Below are positions 12,135 through 23,980 of a stretch of DNA of 64,000 nt, piece after piece. The notes beneath the pieces were generated by a model, which saw only the letters and a list, made by a program, of their open reading frames with translations, was not told where the DNA came from and did no database searches. The position numbers were made by a program, and so were the translations under genes. Every line of letters begins with the position of its first letter. Positions within the stretch are counted from its first letter, which is position 1. The stretch is from Earliella scabrosa (taxonomy: Eukaryota > Basidiomycota > Agaricomycetes > Polyporales > Polyporaceae), in contig JABYQQ010000002.1 of assembly GCA_022605405.1 (NCBI GenBank), forward strand, positions 186,001 to 250,000, given 5' to 3'.

Positions 12135-14809
12135 TTACTCCTCGATCTCCTGCTCGCCCGTCGACGAGCCTGTCCGTGATCGGGGCGAAGCGACGGACGA
12201 ATCCGCGGCCGCAGGCATTGCTGATACAAGCGATGTTTCACGAGTAGAATGAACGTGGGTGCGCTTGACCTTCTTGTTGACGGCAGTCCTTGTCATCGTG
12301 GACTGAACCGTGGAGTCGTACAGGTCCTCGGCGACGCTGCAGTCCGCGATTCTGTCACCGGCCTTGTCGGTCGTGGTCCACTCGGGGAACGTGAGCACTT
12401 CAGTGAGGACTTCTTCCATCATGGTATGGTCGCGGAGCAGAGCGGAAAGCTGGTAATCCTGGGGAGATGGCATGGGAACTCCGCGGTTTCTGCGTAGAAT
12501 AAGAGCCAAGGCACGATTGGTGCCTGTGAGCTGAGTAATAGGCGGGCAGGATGGAGTCCGTGCGGCGGCTGATGTCGTGCTGAGGGACGGGGTGGACGCT
12601 GTCGGTGCGGTGGCAGATGTCGACGTGCTGAGGGGCGTGCGGGAGTCGGATGATGAGTCGACGGGAGAGACCTGCGCTTGTCCTTTCTTGACCTGGCTCA
12701 ACTCGTACTTCGTCACGATGTTATGCGCCCGAAACCAGGAAAGAAGCGCGACGAGCAGCTGGTCCATGGGGCTCCCGAATGTCAGTGTTGTATCCACGCA
12801 GATGGTGAGCTGGCCGTCGTGGATGACCGCCCGTTTCGTCGGACCGCAAACGTATCTCCCGCCGTTGTAGGTGTACGTGTCGAAGAACGCGTGGAGGAAG
12901 GCTGCGACCGTGTCCCTGTCGCAGTTGGAATGGAGGTAGCGAGCAGCGTAGTATATGATGACATACAGGAACGCCTCCAGCTCGTCACAGATCTCCACTG
13001 CTTTGTTTCGAGTTAGAAGTGCGACCGACATGAATGGCCACGTTCCCTGCGTGATCATAACCATGTCAACGATCATGAGGAAAAGTCAGACATAGAAGGA
13101 CGTACGATTCTCTCGGATTGACGCATTGGTGCTGTTCGCGCACCAAGACCGTCCAGTGGCCTGGACAGCTCCCAGTCGGTCAGCATACCCACCCACTTGA
13201 TGTGCACTCCGTCGTCTCGCTTGTCCAAGACGGGTAAGATCATGATGTTTCCGCCGCTCACGTCGCAATGAAGAATCCTCGTTCTCTCTGTTGCTTCCCG
13301 ATGCGCTATATGACAGCAATATGTCAGCACAGTGAGTAACCTGACACGATGAGTGCTGACCCTTGATGCAATCTCTCACGATTTCAAGGAGCTGCTTCCC
13401 GAATTCGAATTCGGAGAGAGGAAGGGCGACCTCCTCCATGACAAGCCGGTAGTGACGATGAGGTTGTAGGGGACAGTCAGAACGGAAGGCCGGTACAAGA
13501 TCGCTGCCGTTCGGTTTGTTAGACGAACCCTCGTCGGCGTAGCGTCCCACATCGTCTTCTTGCCTCTTGCGCTTGAGACTCGGTGACGACTCGGATGACT
13601 CGCGGGAGGATGGTGAGCGGGGATTGGTTCGCTCCCACCACGAGGGCGTGAGCGTCACCTGGTCTTCGATATCGCCGTGACAGATGAGTGTAGGGACATG
13701 AGAGACGTTTGCTGCGTTGAGCTGGGCCAAGACGTCGCCCTCCCTCTCAAAGAGGAGGTAGTGTGCCCGCCAGGAGTCCTTGAGCCACACGAAGCGCCTC
13801 GTCTCGCAGTCCAAGGCGATGTAACCGCGTGTTCCACGCCCAGTCAGACCTTTGGCGCGGAAGATGGGCTTTCCGACCAAGAAGCAGCGCGTCCTGTCGC
13901 CGGCAGGGACCTTGAGTCGGTATCGTGGCCAAAGTGGATGGAGTGTGCTTTCAAACTTCTCGAGGACATATGACCACTCGGGATGATTCTCTGGAATCTC
14001 ATGATCCTCGAGTTTACGTGGGCTGTAATCTAGTTGCACTCGATGCGTTATAGCACTGTCCATCGTCTTCCAGTCGTCGTCGGCCGGTAGAAGACGCTCG
14101 GCTGTAGGATCGCACCCAAGCTGAACGTCCGAACACTGCGATATCCGCCATAAGATGTCGCAGAACAACTCCCACTCCACGTAGTAGTCCATGGCGCGGG
14201 TGACGATGGACCCGGACCGATCCCAGCGGATGAGACGGAAGCGACGGCCGATGACAAACAGCATGAAGACGGCGAGCCGATGCTGGACAGCCATGAGACA
14301 CTCGACGTACGTGGTATTCTGTTTATGGACCCGCTTGCACGAATCCGATTGAGCAGAGACGACGCGTCCGTCCGTACTGTCCTCATATGGGTCGTTCGCT
14401 TGACCTTCGGTTTGGCGCGGCTTGATCCTGAGAGGGATGAGCTGAGTTCCCCACTGAGGTCTACCATTTCTTTCAGACGTAATATCTTCGCGATAGAGTG
14501 CAACGTCGATGTTCGGTCCTTCGATGAGGTCCGGCCGGTCTTCGCAGTACTGAAGCTTGAGGCCAGGTATGAGGCCTTCGGTGTTCACGACAGTGATCTG
14601 TAATCATGAAGAATGCGTGAGCGAGGTCCAGCAAGAAGTCGCTGATCGCTCACAAACGTCTTGATCAGATCTTCCTCGTCGAGTTCGTCTGCTTTGGCCA
14701 GTGGCTCGAAAGGATTGTGAGTGAGACTGGGAGAACCACTGTAGGGTGGGAGGGACCGCGAGGGGCTGAGAGGTGGGGGAAAGAAAGCATCGCAGAAAAC
14801 TTTGGCCAT
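12135..14809 (-). CDS. FunK1-type protein kinase, copy A (catalytic loop HCD)
   Basis: Fungus-specific kinase-like protein of the FunK1 group, a family expanded in mushroom-forming fungi with mostly unknown substrates. Exons 14809-14654, 14597-13361, 13305-13106 and 13046-12135 are in phase and give 834 residues. Visible blocks: GRRFRLIRWDRSGSIVTRA, RGYIALDCETRRFVWLKDSW, YRLVMEEVALPL, catalytic loop ILHCDVSGGNIMIL, LTDWELSRPL, and the C-terminal block TWPFMSVALL...ELEAFLYVIIYY. The usual HRD is HCD here, with Asp and the loop Asn kept; DFG is DWE, as in the other copies. The start is the first ATG in frame (MAKVFCDAFF). Copy B has about 55 more residues before this point, and upstream of A no matching exon is seen. 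Ser/Thr-rich linkers sit in the last exon. Function beyond kinase fold is not inferable. Confidence 0.88.
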
Positions 14810-15014
14810 AGTCTCAAGAGTGCACCGTCGTGACAATGGATCTGACTGAGGTGGGTATGTTTTCCGTATTCCGAGTCCTAACCAGCTCTAGCCTCCGAGG
14901 ACGGTGGTTTCAACTGAATCCTGTAGCACGCCGCGGTTGTGGAGACATACAGGTGTGTCCGGTGGATGAGACGGAGGAACGCCGTGAACCGTGGTCAATG
15001 AAAGGGGATGAAGC

Positions 15015-15055
15015 CTCACTTACTTCAGAGATGGTGGTGGTAGCACATATAGAGG
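15015..15055 (-). promoter_or_regulatory. Shared FunK1 promoter block, copy A
   Basis: Read on the minus strand, CTATATGTGCTACCACCACC lies about 235 bp upstream of the copy-A ATG and is followed at once by GTAAGT. The same arrangement (CTATAAAAGCTACCACCACC, then GTAAGT) precedes copy B, and CCACCACCACCATCTC precedes the truncated copy. The first part looks like a TATA box; GTAAGT may start a leader intron. Confidence 0.55.
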
Positions 15056-15470
15056 CAATGTTCGTCTTGGCGGTCTCCCTTGAGTCACTGAAGCGCCCAC
15101 ACCCTCACGCACTGACCCGGGCCGAATCGACACTGTTCCAGCAGCTGGAAGACAGGGAGATGACAATGCGCCAAATGCACGAAGAAGGCGGTGGAGAAAG
15201 AACTAAACCTGCAGGGTTTTGATCATTCCTCCCGGCATAACCCTCCCAGCAGACACTGCAGATTGTGACCGACGTGCCAGTTAGCCTACGCGACCCGGGA
15301 CAACACACACGGAGTCGCGACTCGGAGAGAGTCTTCCCGCGGTGCCAGGACGAGTTCGCAAGCGCGAAGCACTGTGGCGAACTCGATCATTGATCGTTGA
15401 TTCGTTAGACTTGAGGAGAGAATACGAGGTAGGAGAAAAGTATAGGAATACAGCAGGATATCAACTAACA

Positions 15471-16069
15471 TCAGTCCATCTCATCCGCGCAAATGGGGTG
15501 GAATAACATATGACGTTGCTGAACAGCCATGAGGAACTCTCCGCACGCGAGGCTCTGCCCTTGCCAGGTCCTCTTGCGCATGGCTACCGTCTTTGACGAG
15601 TTTCTGACCGGTGTATCATGATATGTGTCGCTGACCAAGTTGCTGGCAGTGAACACGACAGGAAGAATCTGATCTCCCCAAGGGGCTCGCTCATCGTCAG
15701 CGACTACTACTTCTTTCCGGTAGAATGCTACGTCAGTCTTCTGTGCCTCATCGAACATTGACGGGTTTGGTCGGTCGCCACAGAAACGCATAACCAGCCC
15801 CGGGGCGAGGCCGTTGTCGTTAACGGCCGTCACCTATATAGTTATAAATGAAAGACATGTCAGTGTAAAATACTGTACTACGGATGCATGACTAGCGAAG
15901 CGTTACGGACAAAGCGAGTGGTAAGCTCATGTCCACTCATGTTATCGGCGTGCTTGAGAAGTACGAACGGGTTGGAGGACACTGGCAGGGTTGACGCCTT
16001 GATAGATGGCAGGTGGAAGAAGTCTCCACAGAAGACGTCAAAAGCTTCCCCTCGATTTGCCATTTCCAC
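15471..16069 (-). pseudogene. Truncated FunK1 fragment (N-terminal part only)
   Basis: Exon 1 (16069-15911) encodes an N-terminal segment matching copies A and B in layout (VFCGDFF...NPFVLLKHADN...ELTTRF). A 77-bp gap spliced GTCCGT...AG leads to exon 2 at 15833 (VTAVNDNGLAPGLVMRFCGD), in phase. The match runs to EFLMAVQQRHMLF and is then replaced by a few unrelated codons and a stop at 15471. About 600 residues of a normal FunK1, including the whole kinase core, are missing. The donor GTCCGT is weaker than the GTGAGC or GTGAGT of the intact copies. It lies between copies A and B in the same orientation, so it is most simply a decayed third member of a tandem array. It might still make a short protein. 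Confidence 0.8.
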
Positions 16070-16150
16070 CTCAGTCGATGCGTCGTTGCGAAAGATGCGA
16101 GAAGAGGAAGAGATGGTGGTGGTGGTTGGAGTTAAACCCGATGATAAGCG
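16070..16150 (-). promoter_or_regulatory. Shared FunK1 promoter block, truncated copy
   Basis: The minus-strand sequence just upstream of the fragment's ATG contains CCACCACCACCATCTC, the same block that precedes copies A and B. This supports origin of the fragment by duplication of a whole gene including its promoter. Confidence 0.45.
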
Positions 16151-16522
16151 CGCGTGTGCAATTACTTTAATAAGGCGTCCTCATGTAACATACGGGGCCT
16201 CCGGTTAATTGCTTCGGTTAATCTGTCGCGAGTCTAACATGAGCTAATAGACGTGCATGTCCACCCTGCCAGTGAACGATCCAGAAGAGGTTGATAATCT
16301 CACCGATCATGTTTCCTACCAGCACCGCGACCCTGGCGTGAGCAGTGGAGGGTTTGCCCGCGCTGCTCAACAGTCCACGCCGCCAGAGTCGCTGCGCTGC
16401 ATGCAACTCATTCAATCTCAGCATTTCGATAGATGCGCGAATGCGGATAGTAGACGACTAGCGATAAGAGTACACGACTATGATCAACATAGATGATGGG
16501 GGAAAGTGCGATCGTACAACAG

Positions 16523-19350
16523 CTATTCCTCCTTCTCCTCTTCCTCATCCACTGCTGAGGCACGAGTGCGAGGTGGGGTAACGGGCGCACGGGGGGTAAC
16601 CTTCACAAGCGTGACCAACCCTGCAGGCTCACTGGACTCGACTTGGCTCCGTTTGGCCTTCTTGTTGACAGAGACCTGGGTCATTGTGGACTTGACCGTG
16701 GGGCCGTACAGCTTGTCTGCGATTTTCCAGCCCACTGGAATCCTGTCACCGACCTTGTCGGTCGTGGTCCACTCTTGGAGCGTGAGCACCGCAGTGAGGA
16801 GGTCTTCCATAGTGGTCTGGTTGATCAGCAGAGCCGAAAGCGCGTAGTCTTGGGTGGATGGCACGGAGACGTGGGCATCGCATAGAAGGTCCAAGACGTT
16901 GGAGGGTTTGAGTTGAATAGCAGGCTGGAGGCCGGATGACGACGGTGCGGTAGCTGAAGTCAAGGCGCTGGGTAATGTAGGAGGGAGCGGGGACGTATGA
17001 GCATGAGTCTTTCTCCTTTCCGCCTGCTTCAACTCGTATGTCGTGACGATGGTGTGCGCCTTGAACCAGCCGAGAAGCGTGGCTAGTAGCCTGTCCATGG
17101 GATTCGTGAATTGCAGTGTCGTCCCCGCGTCGATGGTGAGCTGACCGTTTTGGATGGCCTCCCGTTTCGCCGGACCGCAGGTGTATCTACCGCTGTTGAG
17201 AGTGTATGTGTCAAAGAAAGCGTCGAGGAAGGCCGCAATCGTGTCTCCGTCGTGCTCCGACTTGAGGTAGCGTGAGGCGTAGTAGATGATGACATAGAGA
17301 AATGCCTCCAGCTCGTCACAGATCTCCACGGGCTTGCGTCGAGTTAGAAGCGCGACCGACATGAATTGCCACGTGCCCTGCATAGAGACACATCATGAGC
17401 GGCCGGAACAGCCCAAGTGCTCATAGAAGGACTTACAGTTCGTTCTGGTTGCCGTATACCACGAGAACCGGGACCATTGAGTGGCTTGGACAGCTCCCAA
17501 TCCGTGAGCATACCCACCAGCTTGACGTAAAACCCGTCGTCTCGCTCCTCCATGATAGGCAGAATCATGATGTTCCCGCCGCTCACATCACGATGGAGGA
17601 TCTGCGTCTTCTGCGTCGCTTCCCGGTGAGCTGTACGATACAACATGTCAGCACGAGTGATCCGACAGGTTGAACGGGATTGCTCACCCTTTATGCAATC
17701 TCTGACAATTTCGACTAGCTGCCTCCCACATGCGAACTCAGAGAGAGGGAGGGCGATCTCCTTCACCACAAGCCGATAGTGACGGTGGAGTCGCAAGGGA
17801 CAGTCTGAGCGGAACGCCGGGTCGGTCTCGGTTGCGCTGGGTTCCTCGGACGACTCCTGGTTGGCGTCGCGTCCGTCGTCGTCTTCTCGCCTCTTGCGCT
17901 TCAGACTCGACGATGAAGACGAACCGACGCTGCGCGCAGAGTCGACTGGAACGGCCTTGGCGGCCGAGGATGTCGAGCGGGGATGCTGTTGCTCCCACCA
18001 CGAGGGCGTGAGCGTCACCTGGTCTTCGATATCGCCGTGACAGATGAGTGTAGGAACATGAGAGACGTTTGCTGCGTTGAGCTGGGCCAAGACGTCACCC
18101 TCCTTCTCGACGTTGAGGTAGTGTGCCCGCCAGGAGTCCTTGAGCCACACGAAACGCCTCGTCTCGCAGTCCAAGGCGATGTAACCACGTGTTCCACGCC
18201 CAGTCAGACCCTTGGCGCGGAAGATGGGCCTGCAGACCGCGAAGCAGCGCATCCCGTCGCCGGCAGGTACTTTGAGCCGATATCGTGGCCAGTCCTTGTG
18301 AAGTGACGCTGCGAACTTCTCTTGAATGAAGATCCACTGGGGGTGTCGCTTCTTGTCGCTCTTGTTCTTCATGGGGATCTCATAGTCTTGAAGTTGACGT
18401 TCGGCGTGGCGGATGTGCCATTGACGGGGCTTAGCAGCCCTGTCCATACGCTTCCAGTCGGGGTCGTCGGGTAAAATCAGCTCGGCTGTAGGATCACACC
18501 CAAGCTGGACGTCCGAACACTGTGAGATCCGCCATAAGATGTCGCAGAACAACTCCCACTCCACGTAGTAGTCCACGGCGCGGGTGACGATGGATCCGGA
18601 CCGATCCCAGCGGATGAGACGGAAGCGACGGCCGATGACGAACAACATGAAGACGGCGAGCCGGTGCTGAACGGCCATGAGACACTCGACGTACGTGATG
18701 TTCTGGCCGTTGACCTTTTTCCGCTCGTCGGACTCAGCAGGTACGACGCGATCCGACTTAGCGTCATCGTCGTATGGGTCGAGGTTTGTGGTGCTCTTGC
18801 GCTTGAACTCGACAGGCATGAGTTGGGATCCCCAGTGAGGTTTTCCGTCGCTAGGAGCATTAGCATCGCGGTAGAACGCAGCGTCGGGCTTCTTCCGTTC
18901 CTTGTCGACAATCGCGGGGTCCGGTCGGTCGCCGCAGTAGAGGAGCTTGAGGCCAGGAATGAGACCGTTGTCGTTTACGACGGCGATCTGTAACCATCGG
19001 GACACCACAACACGTAAGCTACATCAAGTAAGAACCCTCATGAAACTCACAAATTTCTTCGTTAGTGTGTCCTCGAGAAGTTCATCTGCTTTGGCGAGAG
19101 GCTCGAATGGGTTTTCGGTCGGGCGTTTGTAGGATGAGGTGGGGGGAAGTGGAGGGAAAAACGCATCGCAAAAGACCTTCGCCATGACGCCGATAACCTT
19201 CTTCGAGGTGTCGCTAGCAGCCTTCAGACGTCGTTCGAGAAGAGGTGGATGTGCGGTCTGCCCAACAGTAGTTTGCTGAACACGGCTGCTGTGATATAAT
19301 TGGGAGGCGGGGGTTTCTGGCGGGACATTGATGGCGGAGACGTCAGCCAT
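16523..19350 (-). CDS. FunK1-type protein kinase, copy B
   Basis: Second full FunK1. Exons 19350-19051, 18987-17688, 17630-17437 and 17377-16523 are in phase and give 882 residues. It keeps the full catalytic loop ILHRDVSGGNIMIL, then LTDWELSKPL and the C-terminal block GTWQFMSVALL...YVIIYYASRYL. Intron positions match copies A and C exactly (after the N-terminal exon, after DCIK, and before GTW). The start is ATG 19350 (MADVSAINV), 58 bp below a TATA-like CTATAAAAGC, with a possible 29-bp leader intron between. Some segments are almost identical to copy A at DNA level (for example 17992-18105 against 13627-13740) while neighbouring linkers differ strongly. A basic KRKRRED stretch in exon 2 may be a nuclear signal. 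Substrate unknown. Confidence 0.9.
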
Positions 19351-19375
19351 GGCTGAGGAAGAAGAAGCCAGGCAT

Positions 19376-19414
19376 ACTTACGAGTGAGGTGGTGGTGGTA
19401 GCTTTTATAGAAGA
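19376..19414 (-). promoter_or_regulatory. Shared FunK1 promoter block, copy B
   Basis: On the minus strand CTATAAAAGC (TATA-like) is followed by TACCACCACCACCTCA and GTAAGT, matching the block upstream of copy A. It lies 26-64 bp above the copy-B start codon. Confidence 0.6.
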
Positions 19415-20155
19415 GGGAACTGGTTTGGATTCGAGGTGTGCAAGGGCCAGGGCGCGTGGGCGGGGAGGTGCGGTAAAGGTGCGGCGTGACCCTGACTTAT
19501 GAGTCACGGCCAAAGGAAAGCGCGAGAGGTCGCTGGATTTGAAGCACAATGGCGACGAGCCACAAAGGCGACAAAGGACGGTGGTCGTCCAAAGCCAACA
19601 GCTAAGCGCGGTGTTCGTGTCCAACGCGCCATGCCATATTGGGACGCAACACGAGGCTCGCTTGTTCATCCAAGCGCCCGGGCTCCAGCACCTCCGTCCG
19701 CAAGCTCTGCCTGTTATACGACAAATTCATTCATCTTGTGTACTAAGTGCGCCATTTTGTATCCGTTTGGCCTACTGCTACAGAGTATACATACTGTGGT
19801 ACGAGATGTCGTAGCGCACTATGAAAGCAGCTTGATGAAGTGGTTAGAACTGGCACAGCCACCTCGCCAGTCGTCCATGGGCCCCCGGCCATGACATGAC
19901 GACGGCAACCCGGGCGGAGCACCGCGGCGCACTAGCTGTGGCAGACCTGGATACCATCGATCTCCCTACGGCATGACCGCTTCACTTGGTCCGCGCTCCG
20001 CTCGAGCGGCTTATGCATCTGAACGTGTGTACACCATTGTCCGATAAGTTGTCCACTGCTTCATAAATGTCACAAATCATGAATTTCAAAAACATAGATG
20101 GCATATTGACAATGACAAGAACACCGCAAAAAAGGTCTTCAACAAGTCATGCCAA
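19415..20155. other. No gene supported
   Basis: Region between the FunK1 copy-B promoter and the minus-strand tRNA-Phe. An AT-richer part near 20040-20130 includes the Pol III stop of the tRNA (A run on the plus strand near 20133). Short open frames carry no motif. Confidence 0.5.
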
Positions 20156-20228
20156 TGCCAGGAGCGTGGATTGAACACGCGACCTCCAGAACTTCAGTCT
20201 GTTGCTCTCCCAGCTGAGCTATCCCGGC
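20156..20228 (-). tRNA. tRNA-Phe (anticodon GAA), second copy
   Basis: Identical in its 73 nt to the gene at 5806-5878, on the opposite strand. A T6 stop follows it on the minus strand near 20133. Flanks differ from the other copies. Confidence 0.95.
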
Positions 20229-20312
20229 AACGCAGGTCGTTTCAATGTGCACCATATGGAACACATGGCCATACATCGTTCTGTACCATGAGTAGTACCC
20301 AGAATAGTGTAC

Positions 20313-21790
20313 TTAGACCTCTGCTGGCGAGTGCTTCGCAATCTCCGTATCCGAGTCCGCATCCCCAGTCGGCGCCTTGCCCCTCGCTTGCGGTAGCGCG
20401 AAGTCCGTCACGGTCTGCCGCTCCACCGTGCGCGTCATGTTGAACGTGATCATGCGGAGCGGGGACGCAGGGTCCCGCCCATCCGCACGGAAGCGGCCAC
20501 GCGTCGCCGTCGGGACCGTGCCGACCGGGGTCTCTGTCCACGAGGAGAAGCCGAGGCCGACGCGGACGATGATGAGCATGAAGGAGATCCCGGTCGCAGC
20601 GGGGATGCAGTGGAAGGCGAAGTCGTAGATGACGGAGCTCGCTGAGTAGGAGAGGAGGAAGAAGAGTGTCCATGTTCTGTAGTGGAGAGGGAGATGGTCA
20701 GTGACGAAGCTCTGGGGTGCGAGCGCAGATGGTGCGATCGTACGTGTATAGGGCGGCACTTTCGACGAAGATGACGAGCGCTTCCTGCGATGGTGATGGA
20801 TCTGCGTGGGTAGGAAGACTTGCATGAGCCTGGAGACGTGCTTACTGCGACGCCCGTTGGATGAACATTCATCCGCTCGTGTTTCAAGAGTCTGTTCGTC
20901 GACCAAATGCGATATGCGATAGATACTGTTCGGTGCACGAGTTACTCACTGACCCGGCAAGGACCGCAAAGCGACTGGATGTCGTACCTGTGCCATATAT
21001 ATTCGTCCTGCATCATGTGTGAGCATCAAATTGTCAAGAATGGAACTGGACATACGTGAGTGTGAGAGCCGCGGTCAAGATGATGCGGCGTTGCGATTCG
21101 TTCGCGAACACGCTCTCTCCCGGAGTGAAGACAGCAAACAGCTGCACTACGCTGATTCCCGACGCTATGGCTGTGCTCAATACCAGATGTGAAAGATTGG
21201 AGTCGGACGTGCGCACCAGCATAGCCCATGGTGCAAAGCGTGGGGAAGATCACCATCGCGAACTTGCGATCCCACACCACCCATATGCGATAGGTCTGTA
21301 TGTGAGCAAGATGAGAAGGTCTGTCGACTGAAGCAACCAACGGCACGTACTAAGATGATGTCACCGACTATCACGGAAGCTACGACGAACGCAGTCGCAG
21401 CGACGTTCGTCGGAGCCTCGACGAGCGCAAAGAACTGTTCAGGTTCTCGTCCGGCTTCGTGGTAGATGAACGCAAAGAATGCGCGCTGTATTGTGAGCAC
21501 CCAGTGCTACAAATCCCAAATGATCTGACTATCAGCTGTGTGCCTCATCTCAAGAGGACTACGGAACTCACCGCAGTGACCGTGAGGAGAAGCGTTAGGG
21601 TCGCAATGAGCAGGGGCGAATGGAAGACGCCTCTAGTCAGGACCCTCGCGGCCTTCACGCCGTTAGCGTCCTTTCCGTGGCGCACGACTCCGAAAGAAGT
21701 GAGAGCGAGCACGAAGAAAATGCCGTAAAGCGCGCTCTCAACGCAGGTCAGTGCTAGCGCAACGTCCAGCACTGAGAGGTGACCAGCCAT
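20313..21790 (-). CDS. Seven-helix membrane protein, unknown function
   Basis: Exons 21790-21572, 21506-21351, 21295-21217, 21170-21056, 21007-20988, 20925-20846, 20784-20744 and 20676-20313 join in phase to 357 residues. Hydrophobic segments in order include LDVALALTCVESALYGIFFV, LIATLTLLLTVTAHWVLTIQ, VAATAFVVASVIVGDIIL, FAMVIFPTLCTMGYA, SGISVVQLFAVF, IILTAALTLT, EALVIFVESAALYTTWTLFF and ATGISFMLIIVRVGL. The layout (YRIWVVWDRK after helix 3, YGTVSIAYRIWSTNRLL after a later helix, ESAALYT before the last pair, then a cytosolic tail) is that of a large mushroom family of receptor-like proteins of unknown role. Exons of 20 and 41 nt are unusually small. The C-tail from about residue 285 is polar with several Thr/Ser. 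The start is ATG 21790 (MAGHLSVLD). Ligand and signalling partner cannot be inferred. Confidence 0.8.
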
Positions 21791-23586
21791 TTCGAGTTCT
21801 TGACAAACAGGCAATGGGATGAATCGCGGTGGGTAGGGATGGATATATAGCAGAGCGATGACCTAAGTATACGATGTGCCGCCGAAAGGGCCCCGGATAT
21901 CGCCATATGATGACAGAGAAGTTGTGGATACTGTGTAGACCATCTGTCGTGGGGCAACGTTGGCTGAAAGCTGAGAGCGTGGTGGTCAAGCTGAGGTCGG
22001 TACGGAGGCGGAACACTCACCTGCTGTATCAAGGCTATAACGATGTGATAGGGTTGTGTCCTGCAGTGGAACCGCCCCAAGCTTCCAATGATCTCGGGGT
22101 CTGTAGAGGAGAAGTCGGATAGTGATGATTCTGTAGGAAGTTCCCGCTCGTCCTGCAAAGCCGAGCACGGAAAAGAGACGGAACAGGTGTACTCTATATC
22201 CAAGTTGAGGGTTAAGTTCTGCCCTCGTTGAAGTGCAGCATATCTCAGGCTGTGGCAGGTCGGCCGCTGGGGAAGTACTTATCACGTTGGTCCTGTACTA
22301 CTCTGTCTTGCAACGCAACTCGTCAGAAACAGCGTATTTTGGGTGGTTTGCGTTCGTCGATGAGGTGGAGAAAACGGTGAGGTGTAGGGTAGATCGCCGA
22401 CGACGACTCGTCGGACACAACTTGAAATGGGCAGCCATCTGCACTAGGCGCTTATCTAATCTTATCTACGCTCTTCACAAAGCCGCAGTTCGAGTCCGTC
22501 CCATCACAATTTGCTCACTCTGATACCCATGCCATTGTCCGAGTCCAGCCTTCAAGCACAGCGACGCCGTGTATGCAAGCGTTCGTCATGTAGGTGAGCA
22601 ATTGTGTTTATAAAGCTTGAACTGCCCCTGATAGTATCGAGGACCCGTCGACGTTGAACTACAGCGATGATCCTTGCTGATCCTCAATACGTTCCATAAG
22701 TCAAGTATATACTACGAACGCTCATAGCCCACGGCCTGCAATCTGATTAATTAGGGTATATGTGGCCGGGGACTTCTCAAGACATGGTTGCACCACGGAG
22801 AAGTCAAGGTGCGCAGTTGTGTAGCCGACGCCCAACTCTATTGCCAGTTTAAATCATCAAAATCTTATCCAGCGACCATGGACTTTGGTGGACATGACGC
22901 ATTTCCTGGGGGATATCCCCATATCTGCCACCGGTTGTGCTCCCCGCCCCTCCCGGCCTGAGTATTATCCCTGCGAGACGCCTAGCAACCACCTCGTCCG
23001 AGATCTCTCCGACTCCTGGATAGAAGACCCAGTACCGCTGGTTCAATAGATTTCAAGGTCTCGTTGCTGTAAGTGCCGGCCTCTTCTCATGACGTGCACA
23101 GCCTTAGCCTTGAAGGAAAGCTGACAATCCAGCTAATAAAAGCACGGGCCTGTGAGTCCGCCTTCGCCTTCATCGTGTATGTGGAGTCTGACCTTCTCCG
23201 TCTCATCACCTTCCCAGATATCAGCGCGCGGCATCCCCATCTATGCTACACCGCATGGATGGTCATAAGTGCGCGCGACCGCACGAAATCTTCAGGAAGC
23301 GGCGCGTGCATGTAATGACCGGGTAGTCATACGACGCAATTCAATCGTAAGCACCAACATACACAACGCGCACGATCTGTAAGATACTCTCATGATGGTG
23401 CGTACATGGCAGTGACTAGGATCTGAGATGCTGACAATGTCACTTCAAAGCATGAACCCACATGGACGAGATCGTTCGTCGGCCTCTCGCGTTATTTGTA
23501 CTAGTATGCAGCTGGCCTCGTGCATCGGAGGCGTCTACCGACCCGCCCTTGCTACGTTGTGGACATTGCGCATTTTCTTGCCAGTA
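21791..23586. other. No gene supported; ends at a MITE
   Basis: The first part is the 5' flank of the seven-helix gene. A minus-strand frame around 22010-22203 is open but has no homologous-looking motif. Nothing else is recognisable up to the MITE at 23587. Confidence 0.4.
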
Positions 23587-23744
23587 CAGTCTTCCCCCGC
23601 TCGATGGGTCACCCCGCTCAATGGGTCGCCTCGCACCACAGCTGAGCGCTTTGTTGGAGTTCTGGTGCCACCTCCCGCCAAAAAGTTGCCCTATAAGGCA
23701 GGTGACCCATCGACCGGGGTGACCCATTGAACGGGGGATGACTG
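23587..23744. mobile_element. 158-bp MITE, Tc1/mariner-like (TA target)
   Basis: Inverted repeats of about 46 bp start with CAGTCTTCCCCCG and, on the other strand, CAGTCATCCCCCG. Each contains two ATGGGTC motifs, one in ATGGGTCACCCCG. Both ends abut TA (23585-23586 and 23745-23746), which fits a TA target duplication. With under 70 bp between the repeats there is no coding capacity, so it would be moved by a related transposase elsewhere. Confidence 0.85.
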
Positions 23745-23980
23745 TACGTTGACTGCTATGTCCTTTCGCCAGGCCGTCATCGCCGGACATGGCTTCCTCC
23801 GTCCACCTTGTTAATCACGACCCTCTGACACGCTCCATGCGTCTTCGCAAGGTTGGCTCTATCCGCCAGGGAAGCGTCAAGACTCCGATCATTGATACTA
23901 GACGGGAATACAAGTACAATCATATGATCGTATATTACAGTGCTTGCCAATAAGTACTAGTCCATGTCCATGTGCTCTGA

